Origin: Chloroflexota bacterium
Lineage (GTDB): Bacteria; Chloroflexota; Chloroflexia; QHBQ01; JADMIH01
Length of the DNA: 7,474 nt
Assembly: GCA_015478675.1 (NCBI GenBank)
Contig: JADMIH010000182.1
Coordinates: forward strand, 1-7,474
Direction: 5' to 3'
Shown: positions 1 through 5,286 of the stretch, in pieces
Numbering within the stretch: the stretch's first letter is position 1
How the letters are laid out: each line of letters begins with the position of its first letter
The notes under the pieces: model-generated
The model's database searches: none
Told to the model about the DNA's origin: nothing
What the model saw: the letters and a program-made list of their open reading frames with translations, nothing else
Position numbers and translations under genes: made by a program

Positions 1-147
1 TTCTTTCTCTTGGAGATCTATTTTAACATTATATAACTGCGGCTGTAGGATTAGAAAACTGTGCTTGACACCATCTCTAACATCTTAGGTTGTCTTTGTA
101 TAATTTTTGCAATTGGCACTTTGAGCCATGCAACTCTCACGCAAACG

Positions 148-156
148 TGCTATAAT
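148..156 (+). promoter_or_regulatory. Extended -10 promoter candidate
   Basis: TGC followed by a perfect TATAAT (151-156) matches the extended -10 form TGnTATAAT recognised by the housekeeping sigma factor. No good -35 lies 16-18 bases upstream, which extended -10 promoters tolerate. Transcription would begin near 163 and give a leader of about 155 bases before the gene at 318. The same TGnTATAAT form occurs before the response regulator. Confidence 0.45.
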
Positions 157-196
157 ACTAATGCCCCGCACATAGCGTGTATGAAGCCACAAAGTT

Positions 197-227
197 CTGA
201 CAAGTACTTTATGCCTCCGCTGATAAT
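197..227 (+). promoter_or_regulatory. Second promoter candidate for the secreted-protein gene
   Basis: CTGACA (197-202) and GATAAT (222-227) each match consensus at five of six positions and are 19 bases apart, slightly longer than optimal. The predicted start, about 7 bases past the -10, falls at about 234, exactly where the long hairpin begins. The transcript would then carry a 5'-terminal stem-loop. Confidence 0.35.
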
Positions 228-233
228 CACATC

Positions 234-279
234 TGGAAGACCTCATTTTTGTACTCGGAAGCTGGGCTGGGGTCTTCCA
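234..279 (+). repeat. 12-bp stem hairpin in the mRNA leader
   Basis: Bases 234-245 pair with 268-279 over 12 positions: nine consecutive Watson-Crick pairs (TGGAAGACC with GGTCTTCCA), then one G-T wobble and two more pairs. The loop is 22 bases. The structure ends 38 bases before the ATG at 318, so it does not cover the ribosome binding site. No T-run follows the 3' arm, so it is not a standard terminator. It could stabilise the mRNA 5' end or bind a regulator. Confidence 0.55.
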
Positions 280-317
280 CTACTGAAGCAACCACGGAGA
301 TAATCAGGGAGACTAAG

Positions 318-1097
318 ATGAAAACAATCCTTAATCGCTCGCGCAACAAAATGATCGGCCTGGGCTTACTCATAGTAGTGCTTGTGCTGCTGGGTAGTGC
401 GGCGATAGTTCAGGGGTCTACACAACCGGCAGACGCACCGAAGTTAGTGCAGCAACGCGACTTTGGTTCCTGGTCTTATGTACTCAAGCGTGAGCCGGAC
501 AATACTCTGTCTGCGGAAGTGCATTTTGATGCCAACTCTATCAAAGGCGTTCAAGCCTTTGCAGCCGCGAACAAGGTCCTGGCTAAACAACTTGCATCTA
601 GCAGTAGCGGCAGCAACAACAATAGCGACCAGGCTGAGGTTCTTGTCATGTTCAAAGAGCCAATGGATGTAGATGCGTACCGTATCTGGGCGAGGAACTC
701 TGGCATCGGCTACTTCAAAATTACCGCCGTAATGGCTATAGACGGACGATTGGATCGGGCATCTCGCCCATATCCGCCTATCCAGATGTCAATAATACCT
801 CCCCCTACGGACGCACTCCCTCAGGTAAATCTTGAGGACGCGATAAAACAGGCCGAAAGCGCTTCAGGTGGAAACATAACGATCCGGGGTGTTGATGGCT
901 TCCAGGCAAAAGTGGATACTAACCAGCTACCGGCGATTGCTGCGGACCCGCAAGTGCTCATCGCTGATGTAACAGCTAACGTAGTTCGCAACGACGTCCG
1001 TACAACAGTGACGAAGAACGCGGAGCATGTAGACGTTTATGACCCGCTTCCGGTGTTTGGCATATTGGACCTTTTCAATGCCCAGAACTCTCACTGA
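318..1097 (+). CDS. Secreted or membrane-anchored protein of unknown function
   Basis: I do not recognise the family. The 259-residue product has a basic N-terminus (KTILNRSRNK) followed by a hydrophobic segment at residues 12-31, a signal peptide or signal anchor, so most of the protein should lie outside the membrane. There is no lipobox cysteine. Residues 94-103 are a Ser/Asn-rich linker. Residues 107-140 (starting EVLVMFKEP) and 190-220 (GVDGFQAKVDTNQLPAIAAD and on) resemble, in pattern only, the small alpha/beta folds of subtilisin propeptide/inhibitor I9 domains, which often carry a phrase like 'gf.a.l...ql..l..dp.V'. The ATG at 318 is chosen because AGGGAG lies six bases before it and the signal segment follows directly. 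An in-frame start at 249 has no such site. A terminator follows at 1185, so the gene is probably monocistronic. Confidence 0.8.
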   Translation: MKTILNRSRNKMIGLGLLIVVLVLLGSAAIVQGSTQPADAPKLVQQRDFGSWSYVLKREPDNTLSAEVHFDANSIKGVQAFAAANKVLAKQLASSSSGSNNNSDQAEVLVMFKEPMDVDAYRIWARNSGIGYFKITAVMAIDGRLDRASRPYPPIQMSIIPPPTDALPQVNLEDAIKQAESASGGNITIRGVDGFQAKVDTNQLPAIAADPQVLIADVTANVVRNDVRTTVTKNAEHVDVYDPLPVFGILDLFNAQNSH

Positions 1098-1184
1098 GGT
1101 CAAAGCGTAAGAGCATAACCGATTACTCATTGATCTTAGTGCTAGTGGATGTCAGATTAAGTGAGCACAGCTGAATAGTAATAG

Positions 1185-1223
1185 AGGAGAGCTTAGATTT
1201 ACTCGGCTCTCCTTTTTGTTTTC
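1185..1223 (+). terminator. Rho-independent terminator after the secreted-protein gene
   Basis: AGGAGAGC (1185-1192) pairs perfectly with GCTCTCCT (1206-1213), with a 13-base loop. The stem runs straight into a T-rich tail (TTTTTGTTTT, 1213-1222). It lies 88 bases beyond the stop at 1097 and separates this gene from the two-component operon. Confidence 0.85.
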
Positions 1224-1303
1224 TTGACACCATATATTTAGGGAATCGAGCTTAGATTCTTCACTACAATCAGAATGACAAAACCGAGATGGCAACCCTA
1301 AGA

Positions 1304-1325
1304 GTTGACTTTGAATTGACCCTGG
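1304..1325 (+). promoter_or_regulatory. Candidate OmpR/PhoB-type operator (direct repeat)
   Basis: TTGAC occurs at 1305-1309 and again at 1316-1320, exactly 11 bases apart. The two 11-base units starting at 1304 and 1315 agree at most positions. OmpR/PhoB-family winged-helix regulators bind head-to-tail half-sites with this spacing. The site ends 18 bases before the -10 element of the response-regulator promoter, so a regulator bound here could substitute for a missing -35. Binding by the adjacent regulator is inferred. Confidence 0.45.
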
Positions 1326-1340
1326 GGCAGCTATGCGCTG

Positions 1341-1349
1341 TGATATAAT
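1341..1349 (+). promoter_or_regulatory. Extended -10 promoter of the two-component operon
   Basis: TGA followed by a perfect TATAAT (1344-1349) is an extended -10 element. The nearest -35-like hexamer, TTGACC at 1316-1321, is 22 bases upstream, too far for normal spacing, which fits an activator-dependent or extended -10 promoter. Transcription should start near 1356, giving a leader of about 20 bases before the ATG at 1375. Confidence 0.6.
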
Positions 1350-1374
1350 TAGAGCAGGCTAGGTTGATATAGTT

Positions 1375-2064
1375 ATGAGCGACAAAACCGTACTGGTGGT
1401 AGATGACGAGCCGCATATTGTCGAGCTGGTGCGGCTTTATCTGGCGAACGAAGGCTTCTCGGTCGAGGCGGCGTATACAGGGCGTGAGGCGCTGGAGAAG
1501 TTCCGCGCCTCGAAACCCGCGCTCGTAGTGCTCGACTTGATGCTGCCTGAGATAGATGGGTGGGAAGTTTGCCGCCAGATTCGGCGCGAGAGCGACCTGC
1601 CTATTATCATGCTCACTGCTCGCGGCGACGATGTGGACAAAATCGTCGGCCTGGAGCTTGGGGCTGATGACTATCTTGCCAAGCCGTTCAATCCAAGAGA
1701 GCTTGTAGCGCGGATTAAAGCCATATTGCGCCGCACCGCCGCCACCCACCAGGCGTCACAGCAGCAACGCGCTCCTATGCAGTTCGGCAACACGCGCATA
1801 GATCAGGAGAGGCACGAAGTTACCATCTCCGGCAAGCCGGTAGAGCTACGTTCCAAAGAGTTCGATCTGCTCGTGGCCTTCGTCCAGCACCTCGGCCTGG
1901 TGCTTGAGAGAGACAAGCTACTCAACGTCGTCTGGGGCTACGAATACTTCGGAGACACCCGGACAGTAGACGTCCACGTAGCCCATCTGCGAGACCGCCT
2001 GGAAGGATCATCGCTCAAGGTACAGACTATCCGGGGCCTGGGCTACAAAATGGTTCAAGAATAG
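1375..2064 (+). CDS. OmpR/PhoB-family response regulator
   Basis: This is a DNA-binding response regulator of 229 residues, the usual family length. The receiver domain (residues about 4-118) has the acidic pocket D10/D11, the phospho-acceptor D54 in VVLDLMLPEIDGW, the switch residue T81 in MLTAR and the conserved K103 in LAKPF. A Gln/Ala-rich linker (about 120-133) leads to a C-terminal winged helix-turn-helix (about 134-229), with the ELRSKEFDLL, VDVHVAHLRDRLE and TIRGLGYKM signatures. All catalytic residues are present, so it should be phosphorylated by the kinase encoded 37 bases downstream and act on transcription. The start has only a weak AGG upstream, but the canonical N-terminus (MSDKTVLVVDDE) supports it. 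Target genes cannot be read from the sequence. Its own promoter and the small membrane operon downstream are candidates. Confidence 0.96.
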   Translation: MSDKTVLVVDDEPHIVELVRLYLANEGFSVEAAYTGREALEKFRASKPALVVLDLMLPEIDGWEVCRQIRRESDLPIIMLTARGDDVDKIVGLELGADDYLAKPFNPRELVARIKAILRRTAATHQASQQQRAPMQFGNTRIDQERHEVTISGKPVELRSKEFDLLVAFVQHLGLVLERDKLLNVVWGYEYFGDTRTVDVHVAHLRDRLEGSSLKVQTIRGLGYKMVQE

Positions 2065-2101
2065 TACACAGTAGGCAATCTCCTCACCCGCAGGCAAGCT
2101 T

Positions 2102-3733
2102 ATGTTTCACACCTTACGCTCCAAGCTTATCTTTTCTTATGCAGCGATCGCTGTCTTGTCTCTGCTGCTCACCCTTGTGGGCACGCTTGGCCTGGCACGC
2201 GACGCGGCAGAGCGCAACGGCTACCGGACGCTGAACCAGAAGAAAGAGTTAGCTCTGCCTTTTATCAAAATTGTTGTGGCCGAACAGAGGCGATATGTCC
2301 CGCAGGCTACACTGGCAGGGGTCACCAAAACCATACAAAACGCCGGCCTCAGGATCATGCTGCTCGACCCTAAGACGCTCAAGCTGCAAGAAGATACGGG
2401 CGCGGCCAACTCGAACAAGCCCGAAGCAGCAGGCACAATGCCGCTGAACTTTACAAAGGGTGATTTGCGTGCCCAAAAGCTCCTGGGGCAAAAAGACGAA
2501 GCCGTACAGGGGACCTTCCGTTTCGACGGAGAAAGCCAAACTTACCAGTATGTCGCGCAGAGGATCGTAGTCTCGTCGCTAAGGAATAGCGTCCTCGGCA
2601 ATGCGGCTACATCAGGCACACCCAGGGCGCAAACAGGAGGCGAGCTCGTCCCTCCGGCGGTCTTCGTTGTGGTGCTCGCGCAACCGGGGCCGCAATTGCT
2701 GAATGGCACAGGCAACGGAGGGCTGAGCGAGCTTGTGGGCCTCGTTTTAGCGTCGGTTGGAATCGCGTTGCTCGTGTCGCTCATAGTAGCCTACATTCTA
2801 TCCGGGTCTATCTCCAGGCCGGTCGCCAGGCTAGCAGGAGCGGCGGCCGCCATGGCGCGCGGCGATTATAGCTACAGGCTGCCCGTTAGAGGCCGCGACG
2901 AACTCTCCACACTCACAGGAGAGTTCAATTCGATGGCCGCCGAGGTGGGACGCGCTCACCAGATGCAGCGCGATTTTACAGCCAACGTTTCACACGACCT
3001 GAAAACACCCCTCACCTCTATACAGGGTTTCTCCCAGGCGATGCTGGACGGAGCAATCAGAGACGAGGCGGGCTACAGGCAAGCTGCGGCCATTATCAAT
3101 ACCGAAGCACAGAGGATGTCGCGGCTCGTCAATCAGCTGCTAAATCTTTCGCATCTACAGAATGGCCTGATGGCCCTTGAGATGCAGCCCACACAGCCAG
3201 GGCAGATAATTACACAGCTTGTGCTGGCGATGCAGCCGCAAGCCCAGGAGGCAGGTATAGCTCTGGGTGTGCATTCCCAAAGCGCAGGGTCAGTGGTCTT
3301 AGCCGATGTTGATCGCCTCAAGCAGGCGCTAAGCAATCTGATAGACAACGCCATAAAATACACACCACGAGGCGGAAAGGTAACGCTGGGCCTGCGCGAT
3401 GTAGCCGACGGTGTAGAAATCAGCGTTGCCGACACAGGGGCGGGAATACCACCGGAGGAGCTTAACCGCGTCATGGAGCGCTTCTATCAGGTAGACAAAT
3501 CGAGGAGTTCAGCGCAGGGCAGGAGCATCGGCCTGGGGCTGGCAATCGCCCGTGAAATCATCCACGCTCACAACGGCCAGCTAAAGGTAGAGAGCGCTCT
3601 GGACGCAGGCACAACGGTGCGGATAGTGCTCCCAGCCAGCGCAAGCCATCTGTCACCTGTGACACGCAGCCTCATGCCGCGCCTCACGCGGAAGCCCAAA
3701 ACACAGGAGCTGGAACCGGCAAACAGGAAGTAA
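2102..3733 (+). CDS. HAMP-containing sensor histidine kinase
   Basis: This is a membrane sensor kinase of 543 residues, the partner of the response regulator just upstream. Transmembrane helix 1 spans about residues 9-31. An extracytoplasmic sensor region of about 180 residues follows, with no recognised ligand-binding fold and a Gly/Thr-rich stretch around 165-180. Helix 2 is at about 211-233, then a HAMP linker (about 234-288, SISRPVARLA). The HisKA domain carries the phospho-acceptor H298 in NVSHDLKTPLTSIQGF. The ATP-binding domain has the N box with N416 (LSNLIDNAIKYTP), the G1 box D444-x-G-x-G (DTGAGIP), an F box (RFYQVDKSRS) and the G2 box (about 474-482, SIGLGLA). All are intact. The C-terminal 30 residues or so are basic and not part of the core. 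The architecture is like ResE/WalK-type kinases, but the stimulus is unknown. Confidence 0.95.
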   Translation: MFHTLRSKLIFSYAAIAVLSLLLTLVGTLGLARDAAERNGYRTLNQKKELALPFIKIVVAEQRRYVPQATLAGVTKTIQNAGLRIMLLDPKTLKLQEDTGAANSNKPEAAGTMPLNFTKGDLRAQKLLGQKDEAVQGTFRFDGESQTYQYVAQRIVVSSLRNSVLGNAATSGTPRAQTGGELVPPAVFVVVLAQPGPQLLNGTGNGGLSELVGLVLASVGIALLVSLIVAYILSGSISRPVARLAGAAAAMARGDYSYRLPVRGRDELSTLTGEFNSMAAEVGRAHQMQRDFTANVSHDLKTPLTSIQGFSQAMLDGAIRDEAGYRQAAAIINTEAQRMSRLVNQLLNLSHLQNGLMALEMQPTQPGQIITQLVLAMQPQAQEAGIALGVHSQSAGSVVLADVDRLKQALSNLIDNAIKYTPRGGKVTLGLRDVADGVEISVADTGAGIPPEELNRVMERFYQVDKSRSSAQGRSIGLGLAIAREIIHAHNGQLKVESALDAGTTVRIVLPASASHLSPVTRSLMPRLTRKPKTQELEPANRK

Positions 3734-3734
3734 G

Positions 3735-3770
3735 ATGCACTGTTAGCTCCAACCTCTGGACAGTGTGCAT
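3735..3770 (+). repeat. Imperfect inverted repeat after the kinase gene
   Basis: ATGCACTGT (3735-3743) and ACAGTGTGCAT (3760-3770) are complementary apart from a two-base bulge. The repeat begins two bases after the kinase stop codon, and its right arm overlaps the -35 element at 3757-3762. No T-run follows, so it is a poor terminator. It could be an operator or an mRNA 3'-end stem. Confidence 0.4.
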
Positions 3771-3786
3771 TCAGGCACCGTATAAT
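3757..3786 (+). promoter_or_regulatory. Promoter of the small membrane-protein operon
   Basis: TGGACA (3757-3762, five of six to consensus) and a perfect TATAAT (3781-3786) are separated by 18 bases, a good housekeeping promoter. Transcription would begin near 3793, about 38 bases before the TTG start at 3831. The three membrane genes can therefore be expressed independently of the kinase operon. Confidence 0.6.
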
Positions 3787-3830
3787 TACACAGTAGGTGG
3801 TATAGTAACGAGCCTGAGAGGTTGTTGCAT

Positions 3831-3992
3831 TTGGAGCTGGGTAGCTGGGCACTGCCTGTGATAGCAGTGGGGGCGCTGGGCGGCGCGACCCTTATCTTTG
3901 CCCTCCTTGTTGGGCGATGGATAGACGCCCAAAGCAACACCGTTATTGGTAAACCCCAGGCGGAGCGCAAAAAGCGCAAAAGCGACGAGTAG
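3831..3992 (+). CDS. 53-residue single-span membrane protein
   Basis: This small gene uses a TTG start. GAGAGG (3816-3821) lies nine bases upstream, and in-frame TTG codons at 3822 and 3825 sit too close to that site. The product is MELGSWALPV at the N-terminus, a hydrophobic helix at about residues 7-29 rich in Gly/Ala/Leu, then GRWID and a strongly basic tail (about 41-53, with AERKKRKSDE). The layout predicts one transmembrane helix with the charged tail in the cytoplasm. I do not recognise a family. The GR-W-ID phrase after a glycine-rich helix faintly recalls small AtpZ/AtpI-like membrane proteins, but that is only a resemblance. It opens a run of three membrane-protein genes in one direction with gaps of 73 and 0 bases, so it is probably co-transcribed with the DUF4491-like pair. 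Confidence 0.65.
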   Translation: MELGSWALPVIAVGALGGATLIFALLVGRWIDAQSNTVIGKPQAERKKRKSDE

Positions 3993-4023
3993 CAGCCGAG
4001 GGGGTGGTGCCTGTGGCGATGCG

Positions 4024-4047
4024 GCCAACAAACGAGCCAACAAACGT
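4024..4047 (+). repeat. Two tandem copies of a 12-base unit
   Basis: GCCAACAAACG occurs at 4024-4034 and 4036-4046, giving two head-to-tail 12-base units that differ only at the last base. They lie in the 73-base gap before the TTG start at 4066, just upstream of its ribosome binding site. They could be a binding site or a simple slippage duplication. Confidence 0.6.
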
Positions 4048-4065
4048 GATTGAAAGAGGGCGACC

Positions 4066-4428
4066 TTGAACTGGACGGGTATCGCACTGGGTCTCTTTTC
4101 GCTTCTGCTTATCGGCACAGGCTTCATGTGGGTGATCCGGCTTGAGTACTGGGTCGGCGCATACATCTGGAGGTGGGTCGCGGCAGTCGGTTTGGCGATC
4201 TGTGCGGCGTCTCTCTTTATGCCCAGCTTCCTTTTCTCGGCAATCGTCGGCATTACAGGCGGGGCGATAACATGGGGCGCGGTTGAGTTGCCGCACCAGG
4301 AAGAACGAGTAGATCACGGCCTTTTCAAAGCCCACCCGAACAGGGCTGCTCGCAAGCGCCTCAACCACCCCGGCCATGATAACTCGCATGGCTCAAAGCC
4401 GGGCCTCGGCAAATGGTGGAGCTTCTAG
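4066..4428 (+). CDS. DUF4491-like small membrane protein (first paralogue)
   Basis: This is a 120-residue membrane protein of unknown function. Hydrophobic helices are predicted at about residues 3-24, 35-51 and 54-72. The layout resembles DUF4491: an N-terminal NWTGIALGL phrase, a conserved 'R-L-E-Y' region (25-28), and after the last helix an acidic/basic motif VELPHQEERVDHGLFKAHPNR (73-93). A His/Gly-rich tail (94-120) follows. TTG is the only available start: AAGAGGG (4054-4060) is five bases upstream and an in-frame stop lies at 4051. Its stop codon is immediately followed by the ATG of the second paralogue. The family assignment is from memory of the pattern and needs a profile search. 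No enzymatic residues are apparent. Confidence 0.75.
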   Translation: MNWTGIALGLFSLLLIGTGFMWVIRLEYWVGAYIWRWVAAVGLAICAASLFMPSFLFSAIVGITGGAITWGAVELPHQEERVDHGLFKAHPNRAARKRLNHPGHDNSHGSKPGLGKWWSF

Positions 4429-4914
4429 ATGCTCTTCGGCATAGAGTTGCAATTAGCGGGGCCAGCCCTCGCCATCGTCACATTCCTGACCGTATGGTGG
4501 GGCCACGTGCTGGTGAGAATTACCCACTATCACTTCGGCACCAGACCTGCGCCCGCTATCTTTCTCGCCGGGTTGCTCTGCCTCTTAGCCGCGACCCAGA
4601 GCAACAACGACTTTTTGTCCGCAGTCTTCGGCATTGTTGGGCTAACTATGCTCTGGGATGCATTCGAGTTGCACCGCCAGGAATCACGGGTTCGGCAGGG
4701 GCATGCCCCTCTCAACCCACGCGTACACAGAGAGGCGGCGGGCCTCGCGGCGGCAACGCTGGCCGACTCCCCAGAGAGCCACAACGAGGGCGTCTGCCTC
4801 TCCTGCGGCTCAACAGCCAACAGCCGCTTTCTTTGCAGGCGCGGGCCTTACTGCAAAGTCCGCAGCTGGGAGTTGTATTCCGTAGGCGAAGTGGCCGACA
4901 CCGGCAAAGGCTAG
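4429..4914 (+). CDS. DUF4491-like membrane protein with Cys4 tail (second paralogue)
   Basis: The 161-residue product is a diverged copy of its upstream neighbour. Hydrophobic helices lie at about 9-24, 41-56 and 61-79, followed by FELHRQESRVRQGHAPLNPR (79-98), which aligns with VELPHQEERVDHGLFKAHPNR in the first copy. The ATG directly abuts the previous stop (TAG-ATG), and GGTGGAG (4414-4420) inside the upstream gene serves as ribosome binding site, indicating translational coupling. Residues 99-161 have no counterpart in the first copy. They include C123-x2-C126-x9-C136-x5-C142, which could be a small metal-binding knuckle. Third codon positions in this tail are mostly G or C, as in the rest of the gene, so it appears to be truly coding. 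Function is unknown. The tandem arrangement suggests the two proteins may form a hetero-oligomer in the membrane. Confidence 0.7.
   Translation: MLFGIELQLAGPALAIVTFLTVWWGHVLVRITHYHFGTRPAPAIFLAGLLCLLAATQSNNDFLSAVFGIVGLTMLWDAFELHRQESRVRQGHAPLNPRVHREAAGLAAATLADSPESHNEGVCLSCGSTANSRFLCRRGPYCKVRSWELYSVGEVADTGKG
4831..4858 (+). repeat. Perfect 8-bp inverted repeat within the coding tail
   Basis: CTTTGCAG (4831-4838) and CTGCAAAG (4851-4858) are exact complements around a 12-base loop, inside the Cys-containing tail of the second DUF4491-like gene. No T-run follows. It may be a chance fold or an mRNA stability element. Confidence 0.45.
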
Positions 4915-5251
4915 CAAGAGAAGCTCGATTGAAGATAGGAGGCGCGCACTCGGTCCGAGTTTCCACCTCTCTTCGGCGCCTACCACCAGGTTGAGGCCGC
5001 GCCTGAGGTTCCTGGGCACCCGCGGATTGAGGCCGCCCGTCATCTCATCGGGCTGGGCTGGCATCATCTCCTCCATGCGCGGTCTAGCATCAAGCGTGGC
5101 AAGCCGTGGTGCGCCGAACACTGGATCAGAGGTGCGATGTTCTAATCCCTGGCGGTGCCGGTCCTGGCAACGTGTGCGGGTTGCATATGAAAGATGGCCG
5201 ACCCGATCAGCCTGCTCGCCTTACTCGCAACTATGATACCACTGCCACTGC
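4915..5251. other. Region between convergent blocks with no assured gene
   Basis: No confident gene lies between the second DUF4491-like gene and the 3' end of the cupin gene on the other strand. It does hold an open + frame without a start codon (4939-5145), the beginning of a hydrophobic reading frame at 5194, and a 13-base palindrome at 4948-4960 (ACTCG, loop GTC, CGAGT). That palindrome is nested in AGGCGC (4940-4945) and GCGCCT (4976-4981). A direct repeat TTGAGGCCGC lies at 4991-5000 and 5027-5036. No strong intrinsic terminator with a T-run is visible for either converging operon. The palindrome is the nearest candidate. Confidence 0.5.
4939..5145 (+). pseudogene. Open frame without a start codon, possible gene remnant
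   Basis: From the stop at 4936-4938 to the TAA at 5143-5145 the frame stays open for 68 codons. It reads as plausible protein, with stretches such as FGAYHQVEAAPEVPGHPRIE and later residues rich in Trp and His (WHHLLHARSSIKRGKPWC). No ATG, GTG or TTG lies in its first two-thirds, although a perfect AGGAGG sits at 4937-4942. The frame is the same as that of the preceding gene but is separated by three stops within 27 bases. It may be the eroded start of another operon member or chance. I do not recognise the protein. The complementary strand is also open here, so coding is unproven. Confidence 0.25.
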
Positions 5252-5286
5252 TCACCCAGGTTGCCGTCCGTATTCCTCATCGGTGA
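5194..5286 (+). pseudogene. Hydrophobic N-terminus of a truncated gene (30 codons)
   Basis: ATG at 5194 opens MADPISLLALLATMIPLPLL, a typical N-terminal membrane segment, and reaches a TGA at 5284-5286 after 30 codons. The last codons overlap the 3' end of the cupin gene on the other strand (5252). A reasonable reading is a fourth member of the membrane operon whose remainder was lost when the cupin block joined here at about 5250. The ribosome binding site is poor (GAAAG directly before the ATG). It could also be an intact tiny protein or chance. Confidence 0.3.

Larger units (their letters stand above)
1..317 (+). other. AT-rich upstream region and leader without a gene
   Basis: No convincing gene lies here. 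An open frame from a GTG at 61 has no ribosome binding site and no recognisable protein. The stretch holds several promoter-like elements: TTGACA at 65-70, TATAAT at 99-104, and an extended -10 element TGCTATAAT at 148-156. A second candidate, CTGACA/GATAAT, lies at 197-227, and a strong inverted repeat at 234-279. I read it as the regulatory and leader region of the secreted-protein gene that starts at 318. Confidence 0.6.

Noticed and set aside
61..303. Open frame of 80 codons from a GTG in the leader region
   Set aside because: There is no ribosome binding site and no recognisable protein. It overlaps promoter elements and the leader hairpin.
249..317. Earlier ATG start for the secreted protein
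   Set aside because: It lacks a ribosome binding site, falls in the hairpin loop, and would place 23 polar residues before the signal segment. The ATG at 318 has AGGGAG at correct spacing.
1224..1257. TTGACA (1224-1229) with TTAGAT (1252-1257) as a second promoter for the response regulator
   Set aside because: The 22-base spacing is too long and the -10 is weak compared with the extended -10 at 1341-1349.
1275..1301. Eight-codon leader peptide (MTKPRWQP) before the response regulator, sharing GACAAAACCG with the gene start
   Set aside because: It has no Shine-Dalgarno site and lies upstream of the predicted transcription start near 1356. The 10-base match is probably chance.
3743..4389. 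Several overlapping minus-strand frames opposite the small membrane genes
   Set aside because: They have low-complexity translations with no motif or ribosome binding site, and the + strand has a promoter, start sites and membrane helices.
4948..4960. Palindrome ACTCGGTCCGAGT as a bidirectional terminator
   Set aside because: The stem is only five pairs with a three-base loop and no adequate T-run on either strand, so I note it only as a candidate structure.
4413..4994. Long + frame of 193 codons overlapping both DUF4491-like genes
   Set aside because: Its Arg/Pro/Gly-rich translation is typical of an out-of-frame shadow of GC-rich coding sequence, and the overlapping frame has clear helices and paralogy.
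4810..5121. Minus-strand frame with a hydrophobic stretch opposite the end of the membrane operon
   Set aside because: It overlaps the coding tail of the second DUF4491-like gene in codon register, so its G/C bias can be a reflection. It has no ribosome binding site and no recognised family. It is not excluded for 4915-5121.
5134..5155. T-arm-like GTTCTAATCCC suggesting a tRNA
   Set aside because: The T-stem does not pair and no anticodon or acceptor stems can be drawn around it.
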